Assembly (NCBI GenBank): GCA_001897355.1
Contig: MKST01000011.1
Location: 295,457-359,456 of the forward strand
Source of the DNA: Solirubrobacterales bacterium 67-14
GTDB taxonomy: Bacteria; Actinomycetota; Thermoleophilia; Solirubrobacterales; 70-9
DNA length: 64,000 nt
Direction of reading: 5' to 3'
In this document: positions 42,724-50,587 of the stretch, piece by piece
How the letters are laid out: the number at the start of each line of letters is the position of its first letter
How positions within the stretch are numbered: the stretch's first letter is position 1
Translations under genes and position numbers: made by a program
The notes under the pieces: generated by a model
Seen by the model: only the letters and a program-made list of their open reading frames with translations
The model's database searches: none
Told to the model about the DNA's origin: nothing

Positions 42724-43848
42724 TCAGAGGATCTCTTCGATCATGCTCGGGCGCGGCGGCCGGTCGATCGGCAGGCCGTCCTTCTTCCAGCGCTTGACCC
42801 TGTTCCGCAGCTGGAAGAAGGCGGCGACGCCAGGCGGTATCGGCAGCCAGAAGGCGACCAGGCGATAGATCAGGATGGCCGCGAAAACCTGCTCCTCGGG
42901 GAAGCCGAAGAGCACGAAGGTGCCGATCATGCCGGCGTCCACCGCTCCGACCCCGGCCGGGACGAAGGGGATCAGGTTGGCGACCATGCCGATGAAGAAG
43001 CCCATCACCACCACCCCCAGCGGGATCGCGATGCCGAAGGCCTTGAAGGAAGCCCAGAGGATGCCGATGTTGGCCGCCCAGAAGCCGATCGCCCCGACCA
43101 CGGCGAGGCCGGCCCGCGAAGGATTGGCGACCAGCCGCAGGGCCGCACGGGTGCCGTCGGCGACCATCGCCGGCACGGTCGCCAGCCGAGCCAGGAAGGT
43201 CACCCCGGAATGCCGCTTCGCGAACTGGTCCATGCGCCGCTCGAAATCGGTCGGCAGCAGCGCCAGGGCACCGAAGAGCAGCATCACGACGCCGGCGATC
43301 GCGGCCGGGACGATGGTCAGGGAAACCGTGGTCGAGCCGTGCAGCACGCCGGTCCGGAGCAGGATCCCGAAGACCACGACGGCCAGCGGGTAGAAGAGGT
43401 AGTGGAGCACGATGAAGGCGACCATGCGGGTGCCGACGTCGCGCCGCTCCATGCCGCCCTGCCGGAGCGCCCAGTAGGTGAGGACGACGCCACCGGCCCC
43501 GCCGGCCGAGAAAAGCAGGGTCGCCGCAAAGCCGGCCATGTTTATCTCGTAGGCCTCCCGCCAGGTGATCGGGAAGGTCTCGCCGCCGACCACCGCCCGG
43601 AACAGGGCTATATATGTGATGAACGAGAGGACGCAGAACCCGATCGCGACGACGACGTAGACCGGTTTCGCCTCGCCCAGCATCCCGATCGCGTCACCGA
43701 ACCCGGCCAGTTTCGGCAGCAGGAAGTAGATCGCGACGATCAGGAGCACGATCAGGGCGAGGGTCTGAACCATCCCTTTGGTGGTGAAGACGGGAAGGCC
43801 GTCGCCCTCCTCTTCCTGCTCGGTTGACCGGTCGTGCTCTTCGGTCAT
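42724..43848 (-). CDS. Lysylphosphatidylglycerol synthetase-like / UPF0104 membrane protein
   Basis: Polytopic protein of 374 aa with about eight membrane segments after an acidic N-terminus (TEEHDRSTEQEEEGDG). GGAGGVVLTYWALRQGG, LIPFVPAGVGAVDAGMIG and AAILIYRLVAFWLP match the LPG-synthase TM region / UPF0104 family, thought to move lipids across the membrane. No aminoacyl-transferase domain is present. Overlaps the PAP2 gene by 4 bases. Confidence 0.8.
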   Translation of the reverse strand: MTEEHDRSTEQEEEGDGLPVFTTKGMVQTLALIVLLIVAIYFLLPKLAGFGDAIGMLGEAKPVYVVVAIGFCVLSFITYIALFRAVVGGETFPITWREAYEINMAGFAATLLFSAGGAGGVVLTYWALRQGGMERRDVGTRMVAFIVLHYLFYPLAVVVFGILLRTGVLHGSTTVSLTIVPAAIAGVVMLLFGALALLPTDFERRMDQFAKRHSGVTFLARLATVPAMVADGTRAALRLVANPSRAGLAVVGAIGFWAANIGILWASFKAFGIAIPLGVVVMGFFIGMVANLIPFVPAGVGAVDAGMIGTFVLFGFPEEQVFAAILIYRLVAFWLPIPPGVAAFFQLRNRVKRWKKDGLPIDRPPRPSMIEEIL

Positions 43849-44819
43849 CCGCCGGCTGCGATCGCCTCGAGTCGTTGGAGCCTGCGGTTGATCATCTCGA
43901 CGATCGGTCGGGCCACCGGCTCACCCTTGCGGGCCAACAACACCACCCCGGCCCCGGCCAGCAGGTCGGTCACGTAATGCTCGCCCAGATATATGAGGGC
44001 GAAGCCGAGCGAAAGCGCATAGGCCCAGCCCAGCGTCCCCTCGACCTTGCCGCCGGCGTCGGTGAGCAGGATCGCCGCCATGGTCGCGGTGGCGAAGTGC
44101 AGCGACGGCATCGCGGCCCACGGGTTCGACCCCAGGGTGCCGAAGATCCGGGTCCAGGCCGGGCCCCAGAGCTTCTCGCCGTACTCCAACATCACTCGCT
44201 TTACGTGTTCGTCGGCGATCTTCGGGTCTACGTACCCGTTCTCGGCCGCCCACCACGGCGGCGCGGTCGGAACCAGGAAGTACATCGCGCAGCCGATGTC
44301 GAACACGGCCGCGAGCTGCCGGGCCGATTCGGGGAACTTCTCCTTGTTGCGGACCGCGATCCAGAAGATCGCCGCGTAGGGCTGGATGAACCAGAACCAG
44401 TGGGTCCAGGCGGCGAACTTGGTCAGGTCGTTGCCGTACCGGCCCTGGTGCAGCCACTTCTGCAGGCGCGAGTTGGGCAGCTTGCCGCGGCCGATCCAGC
44501 GGTCCACCTTGATCGGGTACTCAACATAAAGGCGCTCGCGCAGCCGCTTGGGGTCATCGAAGGGAAGCTCGTGGCAGACCGCGAAGGCCCACATCTGGGC
44601 GGCGAAGAGGCCGAGGTCACGGCGCCGGGAGCGCGGCCAGAGAACCGCGATCGCCAGTGGCGCCGAGACGGTCGAAGCGACGGTGACGGCAGTCGGGATC
44701 TTCAGTTGCCGACGGATGTGGGGAACGATTACCGCGGCCGCCATCGCGCCGACGGCGGCGACGCGGACAGCGGTCCGTTTCGATGACCGGCGGGGCTTCA
44801 GCGAGGTCGGCAATCTCAT
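43845..44819 (-). CDS. PAP2-superfamily membrane phosphatase/phosphotransferase
   Basis: Protein of 324 aa with about six membrane segments. The Aur1/Ipt1-like PAP2 pattern is FLVPTAPPWW, AMPSLHFATATMAA (catalytic His) and YLGEHYVTDLLAG (second His/Asp). Probably acts on a lipid phosphate or phospho-inositol. ATG at 44819; the longer frame is not coding. Divergent from ctaC with 16 bases between, so the two promoters overlap other sequence. Confidence 0.85.
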   Translation of the reverse strand: MRLPTSLKPRRSSKRTAVRVAAVGAMAAAVIVPHIRRQLKIPTAVTVASTVSAPLAIAVLWPRSRRRDLGLFAAQMWAFAVCHELPFDDPKRLRERLYVEYPIKVDRWIGRGKLPNSRLQKWLHQGRYGNDLTKFAAWTHWFWFIQPYAAIFWIAVRNKEKFPESARQLAAVFDIGCAMYFLVPTAPPWWAAENGYVDPKIADEHVKRVMLEYGEKLWGPAWTRIFGTLGSNPWAAMPSLHFATATMAAILLTDAGGKVEGTLGWAYALSLGFALIYLGEHYVTDLLAGAGVVLLARKGEPVARPIVEMINRRLQRLEAIAAGG

Positions 44820-44835
44820 TCCGGATTGACAGCGT

Positions 44836-45750
44836 ATGCGACGGCGCGGCGCGGCCTCCGCAACTGCGATTAGAATGGCCCGCGTCTTGCTGCCTCGATC
44901 CAGAAAACCAGTGTCTCTGTTCATCTCTCTGGCCGGCGTGCTGATCGCCTTCGCGCTGAACGCGACCCCGGCCATGGCGCTTTCGCTCAACCCGGACGCC
45001 GCTTCGCCCGGGATCGAGGACGCAAACACCCTGCACTGGATCCTCTTCGTCGTGATCTTGGCCGTGATCGTCGTGGTCAACCTGGCGATCCTCAAGGCCG
45101 CCCGGCCGCGGAGCCGGGCGGTCACCCCGAAGCCGGGCCGCAAGGTTTCGCAGGTCAAGCTGGCGATCGGCCTCGGCGTCTTCGCGCTCGCCCTTTTCGT
45201 GGTCGCCACCGTCTTCTCCGACAAGTCCCGCGAGATTCCGGCCGTAAACGCCGAACCGGTCGCCGGCCAGGTCAAGGGCGAGCCGCTCGAGATCACCGCC
45301 ACCGGCTCCCAGTGGCTGTGGCGCTTCAACTACCCGAACGGCGCCTTCAGCTACCGCCGCCTGACCGTTCCGGCCGGCGTGACCGTCCAGCTCGACCTCG
45401 TCTCGACCGACGTGGTCCACGGTTGGAACGTCCCCGAGCTGACCGGCAAGGCCCAGGCCATCCCCGGCAAGACCAACAAGGTCTACTTCCGCGCCGACGA
45501 TCCCGGCGTCTACACGAGCCGCTCCTCGGTTCTCTCCGGGCAGGGCTACGACACGATGGAAATCGAAGTCAACGTGGTCTCGCCGGAAGAGTACGAAGCG
45601 GCAATCGAAGAGCTGAAGACGGACATCCAGGACGCCCAGGACAAGGTCGAGGCCCAGTTCAAGGCCGAGCGGGACAAGTCGGAAGCGGCCGCTGACCAGG
45701 TCGGAAAAGCCGAAACCAACAACGACGCCGAAAGCGCTGAAGCCGAATGA
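44836..45750 (+). CDS. ctaC: Cytochrome c oxidase subunit II-like protein lacking CuA cysteines
   Basis: Protein of 304 aa with a signal/first membrane segment, a second TM helix (about residues 66-88), a third hydrophobic stretch (108-126) and a cupredoxin domain. QWLWRFNYPNG and STDVVHGWNVPE keep the fold and the first His (H195). Where CuA subunits have C.E.C...H..M, this one reads S230-S-V-L-S234-G-Q-G-Y238-D-T-M241. Both Cys and the second His are gone, as in quinol-oxidase CyoA/QoxA subunits. A charged helical tail follows residue 250. Overlaps ctaD by 4 bases. Confidence 0.85.
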   Translation: MRRRGAASATAIRMARVLLPRSRKPVSLFISLAGVLIAFALNATPAMALSLNPDAASPGIEDANTLHWILFVVILAVIVVVNLAILKAARPRSRAVTPKPGRKVSQVKLAIGLGVFALALFVVATVFSDKSREIPAVNAEPVAGQVKGEPLEITATGSQWLWRFNYPNGAFSYRRLTVPAGVTVQLDLVSTDVVHGWNVPELTGKAQAIPGKTNKVYFRADDPGVYTSRSSVLSGQGYDTMEIEVNVVSPEEYEAAIEELKTDIQDAQDKVEAQFKAERDKSEAAADQVGKAETNNDAESAEAE

Positions 45751-47450
45751 GCCGCACCACCAGCTACCCCCAGACGATGCCGCCGACCCGGCCTGAGATC
45801 TCCTCGGACGGCCCCGAGCCGGCCCGGACCCGCTGGGCGCAGCTCGCGACCAGCGCCGACCACAAGGACATCGGCCGGATCCTCGTCTCGGTCGCCTTCG
45901 GCTCGATCTTCCTGGCCGCCCTCGAGTTGCTGCTGATGCGGGCCCAGCTCGCCGTGCCGGAGAACGTCTTCCTCAAGGGCGTCACCTTCGACCGGCTGCT
46001 CTCGGTCTACGGCGAGACCGCGATCTTCCTGGTCGCCCTGCCGCTGATCATCGGCCTCCTCTACTACGTGGTCCCGCTCCAGATCGGCAGCCGCACCACC
46101 GCGATCCCGCGGGTCGGCCAGACCGGGCTCTGGCTGTTCATCTTCGGCGGCATCCTGCTTTACGGCTCCTTCCTCTTCACCCCGCCGGAAGCCGGCATCA
46201 ACCCGCTTCCCCCCTTCTCCGACGCCACCTTCAACCCCAACAACGGGGTCGACGTCTGGATCGGTTCGACCGGCCTGATCACGCTCGGGCTGCTGATGGT
46301 CGCGATCGACCTGCTGGCCACCCTGCATAACCTGCGCGCCCCGGGCATGGCCTGGCGGCGGGCTCCGCTGTTCACCTGGGCCGGCGCGATCGTCACCTGG
46401 CTCTTCGTGGTCATCGCGCCGATCTTCCTCGCCGCGATCAGCATGCTGATGATCGACCGCCTCTACGACGGCGGCTTCTTCGCCGGCGACGAAGGCGGCT
46501 CGCCGATCCTCTGGCAGCACCTCAGCTACATCTTCTTCACCGGCGTCTACATGTCGGTCGCGATCACCTTCCTCGCCGCGATCGGCGAGATCGTCCAGAC
46601 CTTCACCGGCCGGGAACTCCCCCGCAAGGCGGTCACCAGGTCCTTCGTCGCGATCGCGATCATCGGCACCCTGGCCTGGACCCAGAACATGCTGACCGTC
46701 CCGATCCCGAGTGGCTGGAAGTACTTCGGCATGCTGATGTCGCTGGCCCTGATCGTGCCCTTCGGCCTGATCTTCTACAACCTGATCAGCACCGTCAGCC
46801 AGAGCGATTTCCACATGCGGGCGCCGCTTCGCTTCGCGCTCGGTGCGCTCTCGTTGGCTTCGATCGGGCTCGCCGCCGAGATCGCCCAGTCGACCATCGC
46901 GGTCGCCACCCAGCTCTCCGAGACCTACGACGCCTGGGCCGCGACCCACTTCACGCTGATCGGCTTCGTCCTCTTCGGCGGCTTCGCGGCGGTCACCTAC
47001 TGGTACCCGAAGATGACCGGTCGCCAGCTCAACGAGGATCGCGCGGCCAAGTCGTTCGGCCTGATGTTCGTCGGCACGATCATCGCTCTCCTGCCGCTGT
47101 TCGCGGCCGGGGTCTCCGGGCAGGTCACCGACTCGTACCGGTACTTCAGCTTCGAGGATCTCGGGGTCTACAACCTGATCGCCGGGATCGGCACCCTGAT
47201 CCTCTTCGTCGGCATCGTGCTGGCGATCGGCAACCTGGTCGCCAGCCGCAGCGAGGAACCGGCCGCCACCCCGGACCCGTACCGAGGCGATTCACTCGAG
47301 TGGCTGGCCCTCTCCCCGCCCCCGGCCCATAACTTCGATGTCCTGCCGGACGTCCACAGCACCCGCCCGATGCGCGACATCCGGGAAGCGGTCATCCGCC
47401 GCGACGCCGAGACCGCGGCGGCCGAGGATGCTGCCCCCGTGTCTGCCTAG
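45747..47450 (+). CDS. ctaD: Heme-copper oxidase subunit I-like protein lacking most metal ligands
   Basis: Protein of 567 aa with about twelve TM helices and clear subunit I homology: TSADHKDIGRI, YYVVPLQIG, LRAPGMAWRRAPLFTW, ILWQHLSYIF, WYPKMTGRQL and the tail DSLEWLALSPPPAHNF. By manual alignment with mycobacterial CtaD, the six canonical metal-ligand positions are Y88 (low-spin heme), T265, Q313 and N314 (all CuB), A399 (heme a3) and H401 (low-spin heme, kept). The cross-linked Tyr position is Met269. No frameshift is visible and the chain is full length. An O2-reducing centre seems impossible as usually built. Confidence 0.88.
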   Translation: MSRTTSYPQTMPPTRPEISSDGPEPARTRWAQLATSADHKDIGRILVSVAFGSIFLAALELLLMRAQLAVPENVFLKGVTFDRLLSVYGETAIFLVALPLIIGLLYYVVPLQIGSRTTAIPRVGQTGLWLFIFGGILLYGSFLFTPPEAGINPLPPFSDATFNPNNGVDVWIGSTGLITLGLLMVAIDLLATLHNLRAPGMAWRRAPLFTWAGAIVTWLFVVIAPIFLAAISMLMIDRLYDGGFFAGDEGGSPILWQHLSYIFFTGVYMSVAITFLAAIGEIVQTFTGRELPRKAVTRSFVAIAIIGTLAWTQNMLTVPIPSGWKYFGMLMSLALIVPFGLIFYNLISTVSQSDFHMRAPLRFALGALSLASIGLAAEIAQSTIAVATQLSETYDAWAATHFTLIGFVLFGGFAAVTYWYPKMTGRQLNEDRAAKSFGLMFVGTIIALLPLFAAGVSGQVTDSYRYFSFEDLGVYNLIAGIGTLILFVGIVLAIGNLVASRSEEPAATPDPYRGDSLEWLALSPPPAHNFDVLPDVHSTRPMRDIREAVIRRDAETAAAEDAAPVSA

Positions 47451-47479
47451 GCAAGCACGGAGCCGGTAGCCTGAGGTAC

Positions 47480-48424
47480 ATGAACTCTGGTGCCGACGCG
47501 CGCTCCGTGCGCCCTCGGCAGGCCGCTCAGCCCGCGCAGACCGGCCTGCAGCTTGACGTGATCCCGCTGGTGCGGGATTACATCTCGCTGACCAAACCGC
47601 GGATCATCAGCCTGCTGCTGCTGACCACGGTCGCGACGATGTTCGTCGCCGACCCCTCCGGCCCGGCACTGTCGACCATCCTCTGGACCATGCTCGGCGG
47701 TTACCTGGCCGCCGGCGGCGCCGGAGCGATCAACCACTACATCGACCGCAACCGGGACGCGCAGAACAACCGCACCAAAGGCCGCCCCCTGGCCGACGGA
47801 CGGGTCAAGCCGCTCCACGGGCTGATCTTCGGGATCACCCTCGGGGTCGTCGCCTTCTTCCAGCTCTGGCTGACCGTCAACCTGCTGGCCGCCGGCCTGG
47901 CCATGGTCGGCCTTTTCGGCTACGTCTTCCTCTACACCCTCTGGCTGAAGCCGCTCACCCCGCAGAACATCGTGATCGGCGGCAGCGCCGGCGCGGTCCC
48001 GCCCCTGGTCGGCTGGGCCGCCGCCTCGGGCAGCCTCAGCTGGGACGCGATGTGGCCGTTCCTGATCATCTTCTTCTGGACCCCGCCCCACTTCTGGGCG
48101 CTCTCGCTGATGATCAAGGACGACTACGCCAAGACCGGCGTGCCGATGCTGCCGGTCGTCAAGGGCGAAGAGGCGACCCGCCAGGCGATCCTCATCTACA
48201 CGATCTTCATGGTCGGCTTCACGGTCGGGCCCTACTGCACCGGCCTGCTCGGCCCGCTCTACCTCGCCGCTTCGATCGTGCTCGGCGTCGTCTACATCGG
48301 CTTCTCCTTCGCCCTCTGGCGCAAGCCCAGCCCCAAGCTCACCCTCCAGGCGTACCTGTATTCCCTCGCCTACCTGGCCCTGCTCTTCATCAGCATGGCC
48401 GTGGCGGCTGTCGCCGCGGCCTGA
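47480..48424 (+). CDS. ctaB: Protoheme IX farnesyltransferase (heme O synthase)
   Basis: UbiA-family prenyltransferase, 314 aa, about nine TM helices. First Asp-rich motif NHYIDRNRDAQNNRTKGRPL and second motif region KDDYAKTGVPMLPVV, with FFWTPPHFWALS, all normal for CtaB. Converts heme B to heme O. 29 bases after ctaD and probably cotranscribed. Intact, in contrast to the subunit genes. Confidence 0.93.
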   Translation: MNSGADARSVRPRQAAQPAQTGLQLDVIPLVRDYISLTKPRIISLLLLTTVATMFVADPSGPALSTILWTMLGGYLAAGGAGAINHYIDRNRDAQNNRTKGRPLADGRVKPLHGLIFGITLGVVAFFQLWLTVNLLAAGLAMVGLFGYVFLYTLWLKPLTPQNIVIGGSAGAVPPLVGWAAASGSLSWDAMWPFLIIFFWTPPHFWALSLMIKDDYAKTGVPMLPVVKGEEATRQAILIYTIFMVGFTVGPYCTGLLGPLYLAASIVLGVVYIGFSFALWRKPSPKLTLQAYLYSLAYLALLFISMAVAAVAAA

Positions 48425-48447
48425 CTAACTGCAGTCGGCGAGCTTCG

Positions 48448-48511
48448 CCCCGCCTCCATTCTCAACCCGCCCCTCCCACTCGAAGTAACTGATGGTTGGG
48501 AGGGGCTCTGC
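48448..48511 (-). repeat. Dispersed palindromic repeat, copy B
   Basis: Minus-strand copy of the repeat at 41632-41695. The reverse complement starts GCAGAGCCCCTCCCA and ends its core TGGGAGGGGCGGGTT, then a TGGAGG.CGGG extension as in copy A. It lies between the ctaB stop and the next small gene and may fold into a hairpin. Confidence 0.8.
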
Positions 48512-48557
48512 CCGAGGCGGCCTGAACGCCATCACTCCTGATAGAAATAGGCTCAAC

Positions 48558-48671
48558 ATGGATCGCAATACCTCTAAATCGAACTTCACCACCGGCATGC
48601 TTCTCGGCGCCGGTTCCGCGGCGATCTTCGCCCTCACCTTCGTCTTTGCGGTCCTCTACATCGCCAACTAG
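48558..48671 (+). CDS. Small single-TM protein (37 aa) in the oxidase locus
   Basis: Reads MDRNTSKSNFTTGMLLGAG and continues with one hydrophobic helix (AIFALTFVFAVLYI) ending IAN before TAG. Polar N-terminus, single membrane span. It sits between ctaB and the 94-aa membrane protein, in the same direction, 9 bases from the latter. Size and place suggest a minor oxidase subunit, but I recognise no family. Confidence 0.6.
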   Translation: MDRNTSKSNFTTGMLLGAGSAAIFALTFVFAVLYIAN

Positions 48672-48680
48672 GGACCAGAC

Positions 48681-48965
48681 ATGAGCCAGATCACCAAACC
48701 GACCGAGACGATCCAGCTTCCCGCCCCCTCCTGGGCTCCGGCGGTCTTCGCCCTCGGCGTCCTCGGCCTGGTTGCCGGTCTCTTCGCCAACGACTTCATG
48801 TTCCCGTCCTGGTTCTACGCCTTCGTCGGGTTCTTCTTCTGCCTCTTCTCGCTGCGCAGCATGATCAAGAAGGGCCGCCGCGCCTTCTACAGCCTGCCCC
48901 GCGAGCAGGGCGATGCCCGGGCCGAGCTCCCGGTCGAGAGCTTCACCGCCCCCACCGCCGAGTAG
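48681..48965 (+). CDS. Small two-TM membrane protein, possible oxidase accessory subunit
   Basis: Protein of 94 aa: polar start, two hydrophobic helices (WAPAVFALGVLGLVAGLFA and FYAFVGFFFCLFSLRSM) joined by a short loop, then a basic and acidic cytoplasmic tail. AGGGA ribosome site. Comparable in position to small subunit IV proteins of actinobacterial oxidases but shorter than mycobacterial CtaF. No metal ligands seen. Confidence 0.65.
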   Translation: MSQITKPTETIQLPAPSWAPAVFALGVLGLVAGLFANDFMFPSWFYAFVGFFFCLFSLRSMIKKGRRAFYSLPREQGDARAELPVESFTAPTAE

Positions 48966-49245
48966 CCCTTCCGGGGTCGGTCCCGGAGCCTCTGCGAGTC
49001 ATAAACCCCCGGCCTGTCCGGGCGCTGACGCCTGCTCTGGCTGACGGGAGTGGGTCGGATTTCCGTGCGTGGCACCGGAAATCCAACCCACTGCGTCCAA
49101 ACAGCGGGCAGGCGAGGGGGTGAGATGGGGTTGCAGCTACCGGCTCTGGTGACTCAGCCAGCCTGGTTGGGCGTATCGAGATCGGAGTTGAGAGCGCTAT
49201 ATGGCGGAAATCTCAATCTCGATGGATTCGACCGCGCCGCCCGGT
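48966..49245. other. Intergenic region between convergent genes
   Basis: 280 bases between the small membrane protein and the CBS gene. It contains the hairpin at 49050-49091. Short frames overlapping it have no protein features. Confidence 0.5.
49050..49091. terminator. Long hairpin, bidirectional terminator candidate
   Basis: GTGGGT.GGATTTCCG pairs with CGGAAATCC.ACCCAC (one mismatch; arms 49050-49065 and 49076-49091) around a 10-base loop. It lies between the ends of two convergent genes, the position expected for a shared terminator. Confidence 0.6.
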
Positions 49246-49638
49246 CTACTGGCTGGAGGTGGCTCCGTCGGAGGTCCAGACTCGCATGATGTCGCGCATG
49301 CTCAGGACTCCGATCAACTCGCCTTCCCGGTAGACGGTCAGGTGGCGGATGCCGCGCTTGGACATTTCGGTGGCGGCGCGCTCGAGGCTCCACTCGGGGG
49401 AGGCGGTGATCACCTTTTCGCTCATGTGGTCGGCGACCTTTTCCTGGTCGGGGTCGAGGCCTTCGCCGATTGCCCGCAGTACGTCACGCTCGGTCAGGAT
49501 CTGGGGTCCGGGCCATTCCTCGTGTTCGACGATCGCCGCGCCGACCGACCGGCTGGCCATTTTCTGCGCGGCTTCGCGCAGAGTGTGGTCCGGTCCCACA
49601 CGAAGTACGACTTCCGACATCCCGACACTGACGCGCAT
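49246..49638 (-). CDS. Tandem CBS-domain protein
   Basis: Protein of 130 aa made only of two CBS motifs: VRVGPDHTLREAAQKMASRSVGAAIV with LTERDVLRAI, then VITASPEWSLERAATEMSKRGIRHLTV with VLSMRDIMRVW. Such stand-alone Bateman modules bind adenosyl ligands and regulate partner proteins or sense energy state. It is inserted on the opposite strand within the oxidase locus. Confidence 0.87.
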   Translation of the reverse strand: MRVSVGMSEVVLRVGPDHTLREAAQKMASRSVGAAIVEHEEWPGPQILTERDVLRAIGEGLDPDQEKVADHMSEKVITASPEWSLERAATEMSKRGIRHLTVYREGELIGVLSMRDIMRVWTSDGATSSQ

Positions 49639-49870
49639 CCGAGCCCTTTCAGGAGTTTGTAACGATAGTTGCCAGCTTACATGATTGTGCGAGATGTCTC
49701 AATCGTGTTTTTTGGCCCGTCACGGCCTGCGCGTCGAGCTGAAAGCCGGCCCGCCGAGAGCGGCGACGAGGTCCGAAGCCAGAACCACGCTCGGTCATCC
49801 GGTCGCCCTTCTGACGACAAGGCAGCGGTGCCGCCCCGATATATAGAATGGCCGGGCTTCACCCTTAGCC
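49639..49870. promoter_or_regulatory. Divergent promoter region of the CBS and cytochrome c genes
   Basis: 232 bases without a supported gene. A TATATAGAAT stretch near 49840-49849 is a reasonable -10 element for the cytochrome c gene. No clear operator palindrome seen. Confidence 0.4.
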
Positions 49871-50587
49871 ATGAAGATGAACAAGTTCTCGACCAAGCTG
49901 CCCGTCCTCCTCGCCGCCGTTGCCGTGCTCGGTGCGGTAGTCGCCGGATGCGGTACCACCTCTTCGAATTCCGACCCGCAGAAGCTCGGATTCCAGGATC
50001 GCGGTCGACAACTCTTCAACGCCCACTGCGGCACCTGCCACGTCTTGGCCCAGGCGGCCAGCACCGGCACCCAGGGGCCGAACCTCGACGACGCCTTCGC
50101 CGCCGCCCGTGCCGCCGGCATGGACAGCGACACGATCAAGGGCATCGTCCGGGCCCAGGTCCACCGTCCCCAGAAGGTCAACGGCGACTACCCCGGCGTG
50201 ACCATGCCGGCCGGCCTGCTCGAGGGCAACGACCTCGAGGACGTCGCGCAGTACGTCGCCCAGGTGGCCGGCGTGCCAGGCATCCAGCCCCCCACTGCCC
50301 CGGGCGAGGGCGCGGGCGCCCAGATCTTCGCCAACAACGGCTGTGGAAGCTGCCACACCCTGGCCAGCGCCCAGGCAGCCGGAACCCTCGGCCCCAACCT
50401 GGATGAGGTCATTCCGGGCATGACCAAGGCCGAGATCCACGAAGCGATCGTGGATCCGGGTGCGAAGGTCGAGGCGGGCTACCCGAACGCGATGCCGGCC
50501 AATTACGCATCACAGATCAGCGAACAGCAGCTGAACCAGTTGATCAAGTTCCTCATGACGTCAGCTGCGGCTGATGGCAAGGGCTGA
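49871..50587 (+). CDS. Diheme cytochrome c lipoprotein
   Basis: Protein of 238 aa with a lipobox (VVAGC, Cys27) and two class I cytochrome c domains. Heme 1: CGTCH (residues 53-57), likely Met ligand near M112 (VTMPAGLL). Heme 2: CGSCH (158-162), likely Met M208 (NAMPANYA). Membrane-anchored electron carrier that would normally feed a cytochrome oxidase. The start may be the ATG at 49871 or at 49877. Its stop region overlaps ctaA by 14 bases. Confidence 0.9.
   Translation: MKMNKFSTKLPVLLAAVAVLGAVVAGCGTTSSNSDPQKLGFQDRGRQLFNAHCGTCHVLAQAASTGTQGPNLDDAFAAARAAGMDSDTIKGIVRAQVHRPQKVNGDYPGVTMPAGLLEGNDLEDVAQYVAQVAGVPGIQPPTAPGEGAGAQIFANNGCGSCHTLASAQAAGTLGPNLDEVIPGMTKAEIHEAIVDPGAKVEAGYPNAMPANYASQISEQQLNQLIKFLMTSAAADGKG

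Noticed and set aside
45546..46949. 467-codon minus-strand frame over ctaC/ctaD
   Set aside because: Asp/Glu/Arg/Gly-rich shadow without features; it does not explain the missing ligands in ctaD, whose own frame is intact.
44836..47450. Possibility that ctaC/ctaD are decaying pseudogenes
   Set aside because: No stops or frameshifts, correct full lengths, overlapping start/stop and conserved non-ligand motifs argue for selection on the proteins despite ligand loss.
48425..48637. 70-codon minus-strand frame containing copy B of the repeat
   Set aside because: The peptide-like similarity to a frame over copy A comes from the shared DNA palindrome; no start signals and it is antisense to the 37-aa gene.
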